Source of the DNA: Desulfuromonadales bacterium
GTDB taxonomy: Bacteria > Desulfobacterota > Desulfuromonadia > Desulfuromonadales > BM103
Direction: 5' to 3'
DNA length: 6,609 bases
Assembly (NCBI GenBank): GCA_030630015.1
Contig: DAOVNV010000141.1
Coordinates: 1-6,609, forward strand
Below the pieces are notes generated by a model. The model saw only the letters and a list, made by a program, of their open reading frames with translations, had not been told where the DNA came from and did not search any database. Numbering within the stretch: the first letter of the stretch is position 1; the number at the start of each line of letters is the position of its first letter. The position numbers and the translations under genes were made by a program. Shown in pieces: positions 1 through 6,315 of this stretch.

Positions 1-1376
1 ATCACAATTTTTGTGCCAAGCATCGCCCCGACCTGGCCAACCAGGCGAGAAGTGGAACCAAAGAAGAAAGGCCCGTCAATATCGACAACCCTGACGCGGA
101 AACTCTTGTCATGGGTTATTTGTTCGCAGCCTTCAATTTCCTTGACCGATATCTCCAAATCATTGACTGATGAATGGACCTGGTTCGTCAGGCGAATCGT
201 GAGAAGCACGGACGCGAGCACGACTCCGACACCAACGGCCACAATCAGGTCGACAAAAACCGTTAGAAAAAGAACTGTAAACATGATGGCGAGATCATGC
301 TTTGGTGCTTTTTTGATGATTTTTATGAACCTGTAATCAATAATATCCAGGCCTACTTTGATTAAGATCGCTGCCAGAACCGCCATGGGAACAATGGCTG
401 CATATTTGCCCAGACCGAGGAGAACCCCCAGCAGGATCAGGGCATGCAAAACCCCAGAGAACCTGGTTGTGCCGCCGGATTTAACATTGACGACCGTTCG
501 CATTGTTGCACCGGCCCCTGGTATACCACCCACAAAAGCAGTCAGAGCGTTGCCAAGCCCCTGACCGATCAGTTCCCGGTTCGAATCATGTTCGGTTTTT
601 GTCAGGGAATCAGCAACCAGAGAGGTGAGGAGACTGTCTATTGCCCCTAAGACCGCAAGACTCATGGCGGCAGAAACAATAATTGTTGTCTGACTGATAC
701 TGAAACTGGGCCAGTATATTTCCGGAAGTCCGCTGGGAATCGTTCCAATGGTTGCCAGCTGTAACCCGGCAAGTTGAGAAATAGCGGTTACTATAATCAG
801 TGCCAACAGGGGGGTGGGAATGATTCTGGCTATCTTTTTAGGTGTAAAGAACACGATCAGTAAAGCAATGACACTGGCATACAGAGCATCAGCCTGAAAC
901 CTTGTCCCGACATTGGCAAAAGAGGCCACTGCTTCAAGGGGCGACCTTACCCCTTCAATCCCCAACAGAGGATTGATCTGCAAGAGGATAATAATAATAC
1001 CAATACCACTCATAAAACCTGAGATGACCGGATAGGGAACAAATTTCACAAACTTCCCGACTTTTAACAGTCCAAGTACGATCTGGAAAAGACCAGTCAA
1101 CAACACGGCGGCCATTAATAGCGAAACATCTCCATGGAAGAGAACAAGGGTTGAGGCAGCAACAATCGTCATCGGGCCGGTCGGTCCGGAAATCTGTACC
1201 TTGGTTCCTCCTGCCAGGGATGCGACAAAGCCGAGAATGATCGCTCCGTAAATTCCTGCCTGCGCACCGACCCCGCTGGCCACTCCGAATGCCAGGGCAA
1301 GGGGCAAGGCGATAACGCTGGCGGTTACTCCCCCAAAAAGATCTCCAACTATTCTTTTGTAAACCAGTCCTTGCAT
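1..1376 (-). CDS. SulP-family anion transporter, BicA-like (probable bicarbonate or sulfate permease), 3' end cut by window edge
   Basis: This is an inner-membrane secondary transporter for an inorganic anion. 458 codons are readable from ATG at 1376 to the edge without a stop or frameshift. The transmembrane core spans about residues 10-395, with SulP motifs such as SGPTGPMT (63-70) and ELIGQGLGN (268-276). A STAS domain begins near residue 400 (VVDIDGPFFFG at 430-440) and is cut off. Over the core it reads very much like cyanobacterial BicA: DSLTKTEHDSN (256-266) is nearly identical. D247 and T251 of IDSLLTS, and G289, A290 and T291 of GAGAT, match in identity and mutual spacing the BicA residues I recall lining the Na+/bicarbonate site. 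BicA carries Glu where this protein has Gly64. An in-frame TGA lies four codons above the ATG; a TTG between them is possible, and the Shine-Dalgarno is weak. It follows the EIIA-like regulator by 49 bases with no terminator, so the two are probably co-transcribed. The family is secure. Substrate (bicarbonate, sulfate or another anion) is inferred. Confidence 0.93.
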   Translation of the reverse strand, partial: MQGLVYKRIVGDLFGGVTASVIALPLALAFGVASGVGAQAGIYGAIILGFVASLAGGTKVQISGPTGPMTIVAASTLVLFHGDVSLLMAAVLLTGLFQIVLGLLKVGKFVKFVPYPVISGFMSGIGIIIILLQINPLLGIEGVRSPLEAVASFANVGTRFQADALYASVIALLIVFFTPKKIARIIPTPLLALIIVTAISQLAGLQLATIGTIPSGLPEIYWPSFSISQTTIIVSAAMSLAVLGAIDSLLTSLVADSLTKTEHDSNRELIGQGLGNALTAFVGGIPGAGATMRTVVNVKSGGTTRFSGVLHALILLGVLLGLGKYAAIVPMAVLAAILIKVGLDIIDYRFIKIIKKAPKHDLAIMFTVLFLTVFVDLIVAVGVGVVLASVLLTIRLTNQVHSSVNDLEISVKEIEGCEQITHDKSFRVRVVDIDGPFFFGSTSRLVGQVGAMLGTKIV

Positions 1377-1425
1377 GTCTGCATCCAATCAAACAATACT
1401 GCCAGGCTCGTGAACCCGGGATTGC

Positions 1426-2094
1426 CTAAGCCAATAGTTTCCCCTCAAGAGAGGTGACTTGCTCTATCAGTTCTCTGCGGTTCAAATGCTTTTTGGCCAT
1501 GGAGATAAACTCTTTCTCCATAAACAGTCTCGTCAGCCTGGTTTTTATGATGAGCTGCTCGGTTTTGTTGGCCGCCAGGAGTAAGAGAACAATTTCCGTG
1601 TCAATGTTATCAATGGCTCCAAAGTCCATAGGCCTTTCCAGAAAGGCAATGAGAAGCTTGGATCCTTTAATGTTGTAGGACCCGTCGACATCCGGAGCCA
1701 TTAAAGACAACCCCTGCAATGAGGATGAGATGATTGATTCGTTGTAGAGTATTTGCTTTTTGATGCTGATTGCTTCTTCACTGGAGAGGTTGCTGACCAT
1801 TCCCAATATCTCATCAAGAATTTCGTCCCGGTTTTCTCCGTGGGCTCGATAAATGATCAAGCCGTTCGCCAAAACATCTGCAACACGTATCTTGTAATTG
1901 GTTGGGGCTTTGTCCTGCTCTTCGTTCTGAGATTCCAATACCCATTTTTCAATTTTTTCTGTATTGAAGCGCCATTGCCCCCCTATTTTTATGGCAAATG
2001 GAATCGATTTAGAGTTGATCATTCGGTAAACGGTCTTCTCAGAAACATCCAATTTTGCCGATAACTCTTTCACTGTTAGGAATATTTTGTCCAT
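1426..2094 (-). CDS. Excisionase-type HTH fused to a PTS EIIA type-2-like domain without the active-site histidine
   Basis: A 222-residue cytoplasmic protein, probably a transcription regulator of the transporter gene downstream. Residues 5-52 form an excisionase/MerR-type winged HTH (LTVKELSAKLDVSEKTVYRM, then a wing with GGQWRF and the KIEKWV helix). A charged linker (53-66) leads to a domain at about 67-221 with the PtsN/mannitol-EIIA layout: ADVL...I near the start, SSEEAISIKKQILYNES (104-120), and ERPMDFGAIDN (153-163), the usual DFGA.D signature. Where active EIIA has G-I-A-I-P-H, this protein has GLSLMA (128-133), so the phosphoacceptor His is Ala133. The second conserved His, in the HL..L helix, is Gln180. 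It should therefore not accept phosphate from HPr/NPr in the usual way. The start is fixed by AAGGAGG five bases upstream. The gene is AT-richer than the genes to the right. Domain calls are firm; the regulatory target is inferred from position. Confidence 0.85.
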   Translation of the reverse strand: MDKIFLTVKELSAKLDVSEKTVYRMINSKSIPFAIKIGGQWRFNTEKIEKWVLESQNEEQDKAPTNYKIRVADVLANGLIIYRAHGENRDEILDEILGMVSNLSSEEAISIKKQILYNESIISSSLQGLSLMAPDVDGSYNIKGSKLLIAFLERPMDFGAIDNIDTEIVLLLLAANKTEQLIIKTRLTRLFMEKEFISMAKKHLNRRELIEQVTSLEGKLLA

Positions 2095-2099
2095 ATCGT

Positions 2100-2122
2100 C
2101 CTCCTTTTTGTCTATATTTGTC
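2100..2122 (-). promoter_or_regulatory. Strong Shine-Dalgarno with adjoining 10-bp-spaced direct repeat (possible operator) of the regulator gene
   Basis: Minus-strand AAGGAGG (2100-2106) sits five bases before the ATG at 2094 and decides that start. Directly upstream, the hexamer TTTGTC (plus-strand reading) occurs twice, at 2107-2112 and 2117-2122, separated by TATA. The copies repeat exactly every 10 bp, so they lie on the same face of the helix. Such spacing suits a winged-HTH protein bound in tandem, and occupancy here would also block the ribosome site or early elongation. The Shine-Dalgarno is certain; the operator role, perhaps autoregulation, is inferred. Confidence 0.6.
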
Positions 2123-2123
2123 C

Positions 2124-2162
2124 ACTTTGCGCGCTTGCGGAGTGCATGTCAATGCATTTATA
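2124..2162 (-). promoter_or_regulatory. Probable promoter/operator of the regulator-transporter operon, with 14-bp palindrome
   Basis: The perfect inverted repeat TGCAT-GTCA-ATGCA lies at 2143-2156. Read on the minus strand it contains TTGACA (2152 to 2147), a consensus -35, but the hexamer 17 bases on is CAAAGT (2129 to 2124), a poor -10. Alternatively, TATAAA (2162 to 2157) could be a -10, which would put the palindrome around the transcription start. In either case the palindrome is placed where a dimeric repressor would act. The exact promoter cannot be decided from sequence alone. Confidence 0.4.
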
Positions 2163-2296
2163 TATTGCTGCTTTCTAGGCAGCTTCAGCCATTAACAACT
2201 CCATCCAAACTATAAAAGGCCCTGACCAAAAACCAGCCTGCGCTGTCAAAATAAACCAGAAAAAGGCCCCCACCGGCCTCTACATTAAAAGCGGTA

Positions 2297-2338
2297 GTGG
2301 CTCTAGGGAAAATCAGGTGGCTTGATTACAAGAGTCAC
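2297..2338 (+). ncRNA. Nested stem-loop, candidate structured RNA or leader element
   Basis: An outer stem pairs GTGGCTCT (2297-2304) with AGAGTCAC (2331-2338), eight pairs including one G-U. Inside it AATCAGG (2311-2317) pairs with CTTGATT (2321-2327), seven pairs including one G-U, with a three-base loop. An asymmetric internal loop (2305-2310 and 2328-2330) separates the stems. Both G-U pairs would become A-C mismatches on the opposite strand, so the fold favours plus-strand RNA. An intrinsic terminator follows 26 bases later. It does not match any riboswitch or small-RNA consensus I know. It could be a short ncRNA of about 100 nt or part of the 5' leader of the U32 gene. Confidence 0.4.
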
Positions 2339-2364
2339 AGCATGTTACAGTTTGCATCCCACTT

Positions 2365-2389
2365 AAGCCGGGTTTTCCCCGGCTTTTTT
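2365..2389 (+). terminator. Rho-independent terminator (plus strand)
   Basis: AAGCCGGG (2365-2372) and CCCGGCTT (2378-2385) form a perfect eight-pair, GC-rich stem with a five-base loop, followed by an uninterrupted T run to 2389. The opposite strand has no T run after the stem, so it acts on plus-strand transcripts. There is no plus-strand gene upstream in the window, and the next gene starts 31 bases later. It must therefore end a small transcript from the intergenic region or act as a conditional terminator in the U32 gene leader. Confidence 0.8.
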
Positions 2390-2420
2390 CATCGTAAAAG
2401 GCTGATTACGCGTCCATACC

Positions 2421-4808
2421 ATGAGCAGTGCAAAACCCGACAAGACTCCGGAAATCCTCGCGCCGGCCGGCAGCCTGGAAACCTTCTTCGCAGCACTGGA
2501 CAGCGGCGCCGATGCCGTCTATCTCGGCCTGAAGGATTTTTCGGCCCGCGCCAAGGCGAAGAACTTCACGCTCGAAGATCTCGAGCAGATGGTCGCCTAT
2601 GCTCACCGGGAACAGCGCCGCGTCTACCTTGCCCTGAACACCCTGGTCAAGGAAACCGAACTGCCGCGCCTAGTCGAGGTGCTGGCCGCGATCGAAGCTA
2701 TGGGCATCGATGCAGTGATCCTGCAGGATCTGGCCGTCTGGCAACTGGCCCGGGAGTTTTTCCCCTCTCTCGAACTGCACGCCTCGACGCAACTGACCAT
2801 TCACAACGCAGCTGGTGTCAAAATGCTTGAAAAGATGGGCTTCGAGCGGGCGGTCCTGGCCCGGGAGCTGAGCCTGGCCGAAATCGCAGTGATCCACCAG
2901 CAGACGAACCTTGATCTCGAACACTTCATCCACGGCGCCCATTGCTTCTCGCTGTCCGGCCAATGCAGCTTCTCGTCCTGGCTGGGCGGCATGAGCGGCA
3001 ACCCGGGCCGCTGTGCCCAACCTTGCCGCCGGCGCTATCATTACAAGGGTAAAGACGGCTACTTCTTTTCGCCCAACGACCTATCGGCCATCGATCTGCT
3101 GCCGGAGATGACGGCTGCCGGCATCATGAGCTTCAAGATCGAGGGCCGCATGAAGAGCGCCGAATATGTCGCCAACGTGGTTTCAGCTTACCGTCAGGTC
3201 CTCGACGCCCTTCCCGCAGATCAACCCGAGGCGATCACTGCCGCCAAACAGCTTCTGAAAACATCTTTCGGACGTGCGCCGACCCGCGGTTTTCTGCCCG
3301 GACCGCAGCCGACCGATATGGTCAACCCGGCAACCAGAGGAGCGACCGGCATCCCGCTCGGCCAGGTTGAACGAACCGATCAACGCAGCATGGCCTTTAC
3401 CAGTCGCGAACCCCTGTGCAAAGGCGACCGCTTGCGCGTTCAACCGGCCAGCGATCGACCCGGTACCGGCTTTACCATGCGTGAGCTGTTTTTGGGCAAC
3501 AAGAGTGTCAGCAGAACCTCAGCGAAAGCCAGGGTCAGCGTCACGCTGCCGGCCGGCCTCTCTGCGCAAAAAGGCGACATGGTTTACAAGGTTGCCTCGG
3601 GACAGGCCTACACCCTCAGCGAATCGGCCGGCCGGAAACGACTGGCCAAAATCACACCCGGCCGGATCAGGATCAACCTGTCGATCGTCATGCCGACCAA
3701 CGACACGCTGCAAGTCACGGCCCATGGACCTGACATTACCTTGACCAGCGCCTACCCGGTGGAAGGTTTTCCGGCCCGGGAGCGCCCACTGTCCAGGGAC
3801 ATCCTTGAAAATGTCTTTCAGCGCACCGGCGATACGCTCTTCGATATGGAGTCCCTGACCTGTGCGACCTTTCCACCGCTGGTCATCCCGCCCAGCCGAC
3901 TCAAAACCATCCGCCGGGACTTTTACCGGGAACTGACAGAGCTTTTGGCCGATCGTGATGAGAAACCTCAGGGAAATAGGCGCCAGAAGGCACTGCAAGG
4001 GCTGGTTCCCGCCAGAAACCTCCCGTCAACAGGCGAACCAGTTTTCAGCATTGCCTTGGGCAAGGCGAGCGACCTGAGAATCCTGAAAAGCCCGGGAGTC
4101 CAGGATGTCTCCCTGCCATTACTGCCCGGCGGCCTGCAGCGCTTTGAAAACGCCGGCCGGGGTTTCTCCCGCGAAACAAACCGGATCATCTGGGAACTGC
4201 CCCTGGCAATTTTCGATGAGCAATGGCCCGATTACCAGCTGGAGATCGACGAGTTGATCACCCGGGGTTTTGAACGTTTCCGCCTCCAGAATCTCGGCCA
4301 GTTCCAGCTGTTTGAACAACACGACATCAGCGGACTGGAAGCCGGCTACCGGCTGTTTACCCTGAACAGCCAGGCCGCTCTTGCCTGGCAGTCCCTGGGA
4401 GCAACGACCGCCACTCTCTACGTCGAGGATGACAAAGAGAACATCGCTAATCTGCTTGAACGGGATCTTGGCATCAAGCTGCAGGCCACCGCCTATGCCA
4501 ATCTGCCGATGATGATTTCACGCGTCCCGCTGCGCGGCGTCAAGCCGGACCACCCCATGCTCTCGGACCGGGAGGAAGCTTACCGGGTCGAAACCCGCAC
4601 CGGCCTGACCGTCATCCGCCCTGAACAGGATTTCTCACTGATCGGCTATCTGGCCGAACTCAACAGACTGGGCTGCGAACGGTTCATTTTCGACCTGTCC
4701 CATTGCGGACCTTTCTCGAATCTGGGGCAGAGAGTACTGGCTGCGGCCGGCCGTGACCAGAAACTTGCAAACACTTCACCATTCAACTTTACCCAGGGGC
4801 TGACCTGA
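2421..4808 (+). CDS. Peptidase U32-family protein, RlhA/YdcP-like (probable RNA hydroxylase)
   Basis: A 795-residue cytoplasmic protein of the U32 family. Although named for peptidases, characterised bacterial members (RlhA, TrhP, UbiU/UbiV) are iron-sulfur proteins used in prephenate- or oxygen-linked hydroxylation of rRNA, tRNA or ubiquinone precursors. The N-terminal barrel begins at EILAPAGSLE (11-20). The U32 signature EHFIHGAHCFSLSGQCSFS (167-185) contains C175 and C182, and C198 and C202 follow in RCAQPC, giving the four cysteines expected for a 4Fe-4S cluster. SFKIEGRMKSAEYV (237-250) is the conserved U32 block. Next come a beta-rich segment (about 315-395), a DUF3656-like segment (about 395-515) and a second barrel-like half. 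It is longer than E. coli RlhA (653 residues, from memory) and more like long anaerobe homologues. The start is the first ATG after an in-frame TGA at 2403-2405; no clear Shine-Dalgarno is seen. Neighbouring rnd and a TrmH-like gene fit an RNA role. The target is inferred. Confidence 0.88.
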   Translation: MSSAKPDKTPEILAPAGSLETFFAALDSGADAVYLGLKDFSARAKAKNFTLEDLEQMVAYAHREQRRVYLALNTLVKETELPRLVEVLAAIEAMGIDAVILQDLAVWQLAREFFPSLELHASTQLTIHNAAGVKMLEKMGFERAVLARELSLAEIAVIHQQTNLDLEHFIHGAHCFSLSGQCSFSSWLGGMSGNPGRCAQPCRRRYHYKGKDGYFFSPNDLSAIDLLPEMTAAGIMSFKIEGRMKSAEYVANVVSAYRQVLDALPADQPEAITAAKQLLKTSFGRAPTRGFLPGPQPTDMVNPATRGATGIPLGQVERTDQRSMAFTSREPLCKGDRLRVQPASDRPGTGFTMRELFLGNKSVSRTSAKARVSVTLPAGLSAQKGDMVYKVASGQAYTLSESAGRKRLAKITPGRIRINLSIVMPTNDTLQVTAHGPDITLTSAYPVEGFPARERPLSRDILENVFQRTGDTLFDMESLTCATFPPLVIPPSRLKTIRRDFYRELTELLADRDEKPQGNRRQKALQGLVPARNLPSTGEPVFSIALGKASDLRILKSPGVQDVSLPLLPGGLQRFENAGRGFSRETNRIIWELPLAIFDEQWPDYQLEIDELITRGFERFRLQNLGQFQLFEQHDISGLEAGYRLFTLNSQAALAWQSLGATTATLYVEDDKENIANLLERDLGIKLQATAYANLPMMISRVPLRGVKPDHPMLSDREEAYRVETRTGLTVIRPEQDFSLIGYLAELNRLGCERFIFDLSHCGPFSNLGQRVLAAAGRDQKLANTSPFNFTQGLT

Positions 4809-4843
4809 TTTCCCAGACAGCCGCCTGGCAACGAAAGAACTTC

Positions 4844-5974
4844 ATGACCCATATACCGATCCTCACTAGCGATGATCAGGTCGCAAAGCTTGCCCACCAA
4901 CTGGCACAGGAATCCGTTATTGCCGTCGACCTGGAAGCGGATTCCATGCACAGCTACCGCGAAAAGGTCTGCCTGATCCAGGTCACCTCTGCTGCCGGCA
5001 CCCTGCTGATCGACCCCCTCCAGGTCACGAACCTCGATCCCCTCAAGCCGATTTTGTCTGATCCGTCGACCCGCAAGATCTTTCATGCGGCCGACTACGA
5101 TCTGCGCTGCCTGCACCGCGATTTCGGCATGGAAATCCACGGTTTATTCGACACCATGATCTGCGCCCAACTGCTCGGGGAAAAACGTATCGGTCTGGCC
5201 GACCTGTTGGGCAAGTATTTTGACGTCAACCTGGATAAGCGTTTCCAGCGTGCCGACTGGTCGAAACGACCGCTCTCCACGGAGATGATCAATTACGCGG
5301 CAGAAGATACCCGGCACCTGCACCGCCTGGCGGAAATGTTCGAGACCCGTCTCAAGGAACTGGGCCGGCTGGATTGGGCGCATGAAGAATTCGCTCTGCA
5401 GGAAGAGGTGCGCTTTTCTGACAATGATGGTCCCCTGTGCCTGCGCGTCAAGGGTGCCGCCAACCTCGACCGCCGCCCACTCGGCATTCTTGAAGAGCTG
5501 CTGCAGTGGCGCGAAACGGAAGCCGAACGCCGTGATCTGCCGCTGTTCAAGGTAATCGGCACCAAGGATTTAATGGCTCTGGCCCTGTCCGCTCCGGAGA
5601 CGATGCAGGAACTCAAAGCCACCGCAGGGCTTTCCCCCCGGCACGCCGACCGGCTTGGCAAAAAACTGCTCGCAGCCATCCAGCGGGGCAAACAGATCCC
5701 GGATGCAGAGCTGCCGGTCTACCCCAGACAGGCAACCAGGCAGCGCCGGGATCCACAGGTTGATGCCCGACTGGAGAGGCTGAAGAAATGGCGCAGGGAA
5801 TCCGCTGGAACCTACCAGTTGGACCCGGGAGTCCTGATCAACAACGCCCAGCTCGAGGAACTGGCCAGGTGTAATCCGCAGAGCTCCGAAGATCTGGAGA
5901 ATATCCCGGCCATGAAAAACTGGCAGAGATGCGAGCTTGGCGCGGGCATCCTCAAACTGCTTGCCGGAACATGA
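4844..5974 (+). CDS. rnd: Ribonuclease D (DEDDy 3'-5' exoribonuclease with HRDC domains)
   Basis: A 376-residue cytoplasmic exoribonuclease that trims the 3' ends of tRNA precursors and other small stable RNAs, using two metal ions. All exonuclease motifs are intact: Exo I VDLEAD (28-33, with D29 and E31), Exo II HAADYDL (81-87, with D86) and Exo III YAAED (151-155, with Y151 and D155), the DEDDy arrangement. An HRDC domain covers about 212-284 (LFKVIGTKDLMALA lies in its middle). A second, weaker HRDC-like helical region lies at about 305-372, as in E. coli RNase D, and the length is normal for the family. It starts 35 bases after the U32 gene, with only a weak purine stretch as ribosome site, so the two are probably one operon. 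Its stop overlaps the next start. Confidence 0.95.
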   Translation: MTHIPILTSDDQVAKLAHQLAQESVIAVDLEADSMHSYREKVCLIQVTSAAGTLLIDPLQVTNLDPLKPILSDPSTRKIFHAADYDLRCLHRDFGMEIHGLFDTMICAQLLGEKRIGLADLLGKYFDVNLDKRFQRADWSKRPLSTEMINYAAEDTRHLHRLAEMFETRLKELGRLDWAHEEFALQEEVRFSDNDGPLCLRVKGAANLDRRPLGILEELLQWRETEAERRDLPLFKVIGTKDLMALALSAPETMQELKATAGLSPRHADRLGKKLLAAIQRGKQIPDAELPVYPRQATRQRRDPQVDARLERLKKWRRESAGTYQLDPGVLINNAQLEELARCNPQSSEDLENIPAMKNWQRCELGAGILKLLAGT

Positions 5975-6291
5975 AAAAACTCCACACTTTCAGCATTGCT
6001 GAGCGCAGCCAGGCCGGCCTGCTCAAGGAACTGTTCGAACGTGAGGGCATCAACTGCCTGATCCGCAATGATCAGCTGTTTTCAGCCATGGGAGAAATCC
6101 CCTTCCTGGAATGTTACCCGGAACTATGGGTCGTGGATAATGAAGTTTATCCGCGGGCAAAACTGCTGCTGGACAACTGGCTGAAGGAGGATAATGTCGA
6201 CGGCGCAGACTGGACCTGTCCTAATTGCGGCGAGATTCTCGAAGGGCAGTTCGGCGCCTGCTGGAAATGCGGGACAAGCCGTGACTGGTGA
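5971..6291 (+). CDS. DUF2007 protein with C-terminal zinc ribbon
   Basis: A 106-residue small cytoplasmic protein. Residues 1-72 match DUF2007 ('putative signal transducing protein'): an opening strand KLHTFSIAE, the helix AGLLKELFEREGI (15-27), then a strand and the ELWVVDNEVYPRAKLLLDNW segment (51-70). The tail carries two CxxC knuckles, C83/C86 (CPNC) and C97/C100 (CWKC), a probable zinc ribbon. The biochemical role of this family is unknown to me. The start is taken at ATG 5971, whose ATGA overlaps the rnd stop, implying translational coupling. The ATG at 5929 would add 14 residues (MRAWRGHPQTACRN) that do not look like the family. The last residues and the TGA come from the 7-bp tandem repeat. 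Confidence 0.85.
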   Translation: MKKLHTFSIAERSQAGLLKELFEREGINCLIRNDQLFSAMGEIPFLECYPELWVVDNEVYPRAKLLLDNWLKEDNVDGADWTCPNCGEILEGQFGACWKCGTSRDW

Positions 6292-6315
6292 CTGGTTACT
6301 AGTTACTGGTCACTG
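6281..6315. repeat. Tandem 7-bp repeat, five copies, across two convergent gene ends
   Basis: Five contiguous heptamers are seen: GTGACTG, GTGACTG, GTTACTA, GTTACTG and GTCACTG (consensus GTNACTR). The TGA of the DUF2007 gene (6289-6291) lies in unit 2 and the minus-strand TAG of the methyltransferase gene (6299-6301) in units 3-4. Because GTGAC and GTCAC are complementary, units 1 or 2 could pair with unit 5 in single-stranded form. There is no T run, so it is not a typical terminator. It resembles the short tandem heptanucleotide repeats seen in intergenic DNA of some bacteria. Confidence 0.85.

Larger units (their letters stand above)
2095..2420. other. Intergenic region between two divergent transcription units
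   Basis: This 326-base stretch has no convincing gene. It contains the regulatory signals of the minus-strand operon (2100-2162), a hairpin GCTGC-N7-GCAGC at 2167-2183, a short near-repeat AAAAGGCCCnnACC at 2214-2227 and 2261-2274, a nested hairpin (2297-2338) and a plus-strand terminator (2365-2389). I found no tRNA, no known riboswitch consensus and no supported small ORF. It is also where base composition changes from the AT-richer left block to the GC-rich right block. Confidence 0.75.

Noticed and set aside
1..1376. Possible frameshift or pseudogene in the transporter
   Set aside because: Translation of all 458 codons shows a continuous SulP sequence with no stop and every motif in the same frame.
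955..1392. Minus-strand 145-codon open frame
   Set aside because: It is a shadow of the SulP gene. The true frame runs unbroken from ATG 1376 to the window edge and gives transporter motifs throughout; this frame gives an arginine- and cysteine-rich sequence unlike any family.
1426..2094. Phage or integrative-element excisionase
   Set aside because: The HTH is of excisionase type, but it is fused to an EIIA-like domain and there is no integrase, attachment site or other mobile gene nearby.
2281..2364. tRNA or known riboswitch (c-di-GMP GEMM, guanidine-I) in the intergenic region
   Set aside because: No T-arm GGTTCGA-type motif, no cloverleaf spacing and no match to the conserved cores of those riboswitches. 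A lone CTAGGG is not enough for guanidine-I.
2421..4808. Secreted collagenase or protease function for the U32 gene
   Set aside because: There is no signal peptide, and the four conserved cysteines and characterised relatives point to iron-sulfur hydroxylases acting on RNA or quinone precursors.
5929..5970. Upstream ATG at 5929 as the start of the DUF2007 gene
   Set aside because: It would overlap rnd by 46 bases and add residues unlike the family. ATG 5971 gives the usual N-terminus and an ATGA coupling overlap.
6281..6315. CRISPR array or bidirectional terminator
   Set aside because: Units are 7 bp with no spacers, and there is no T run after any stem.
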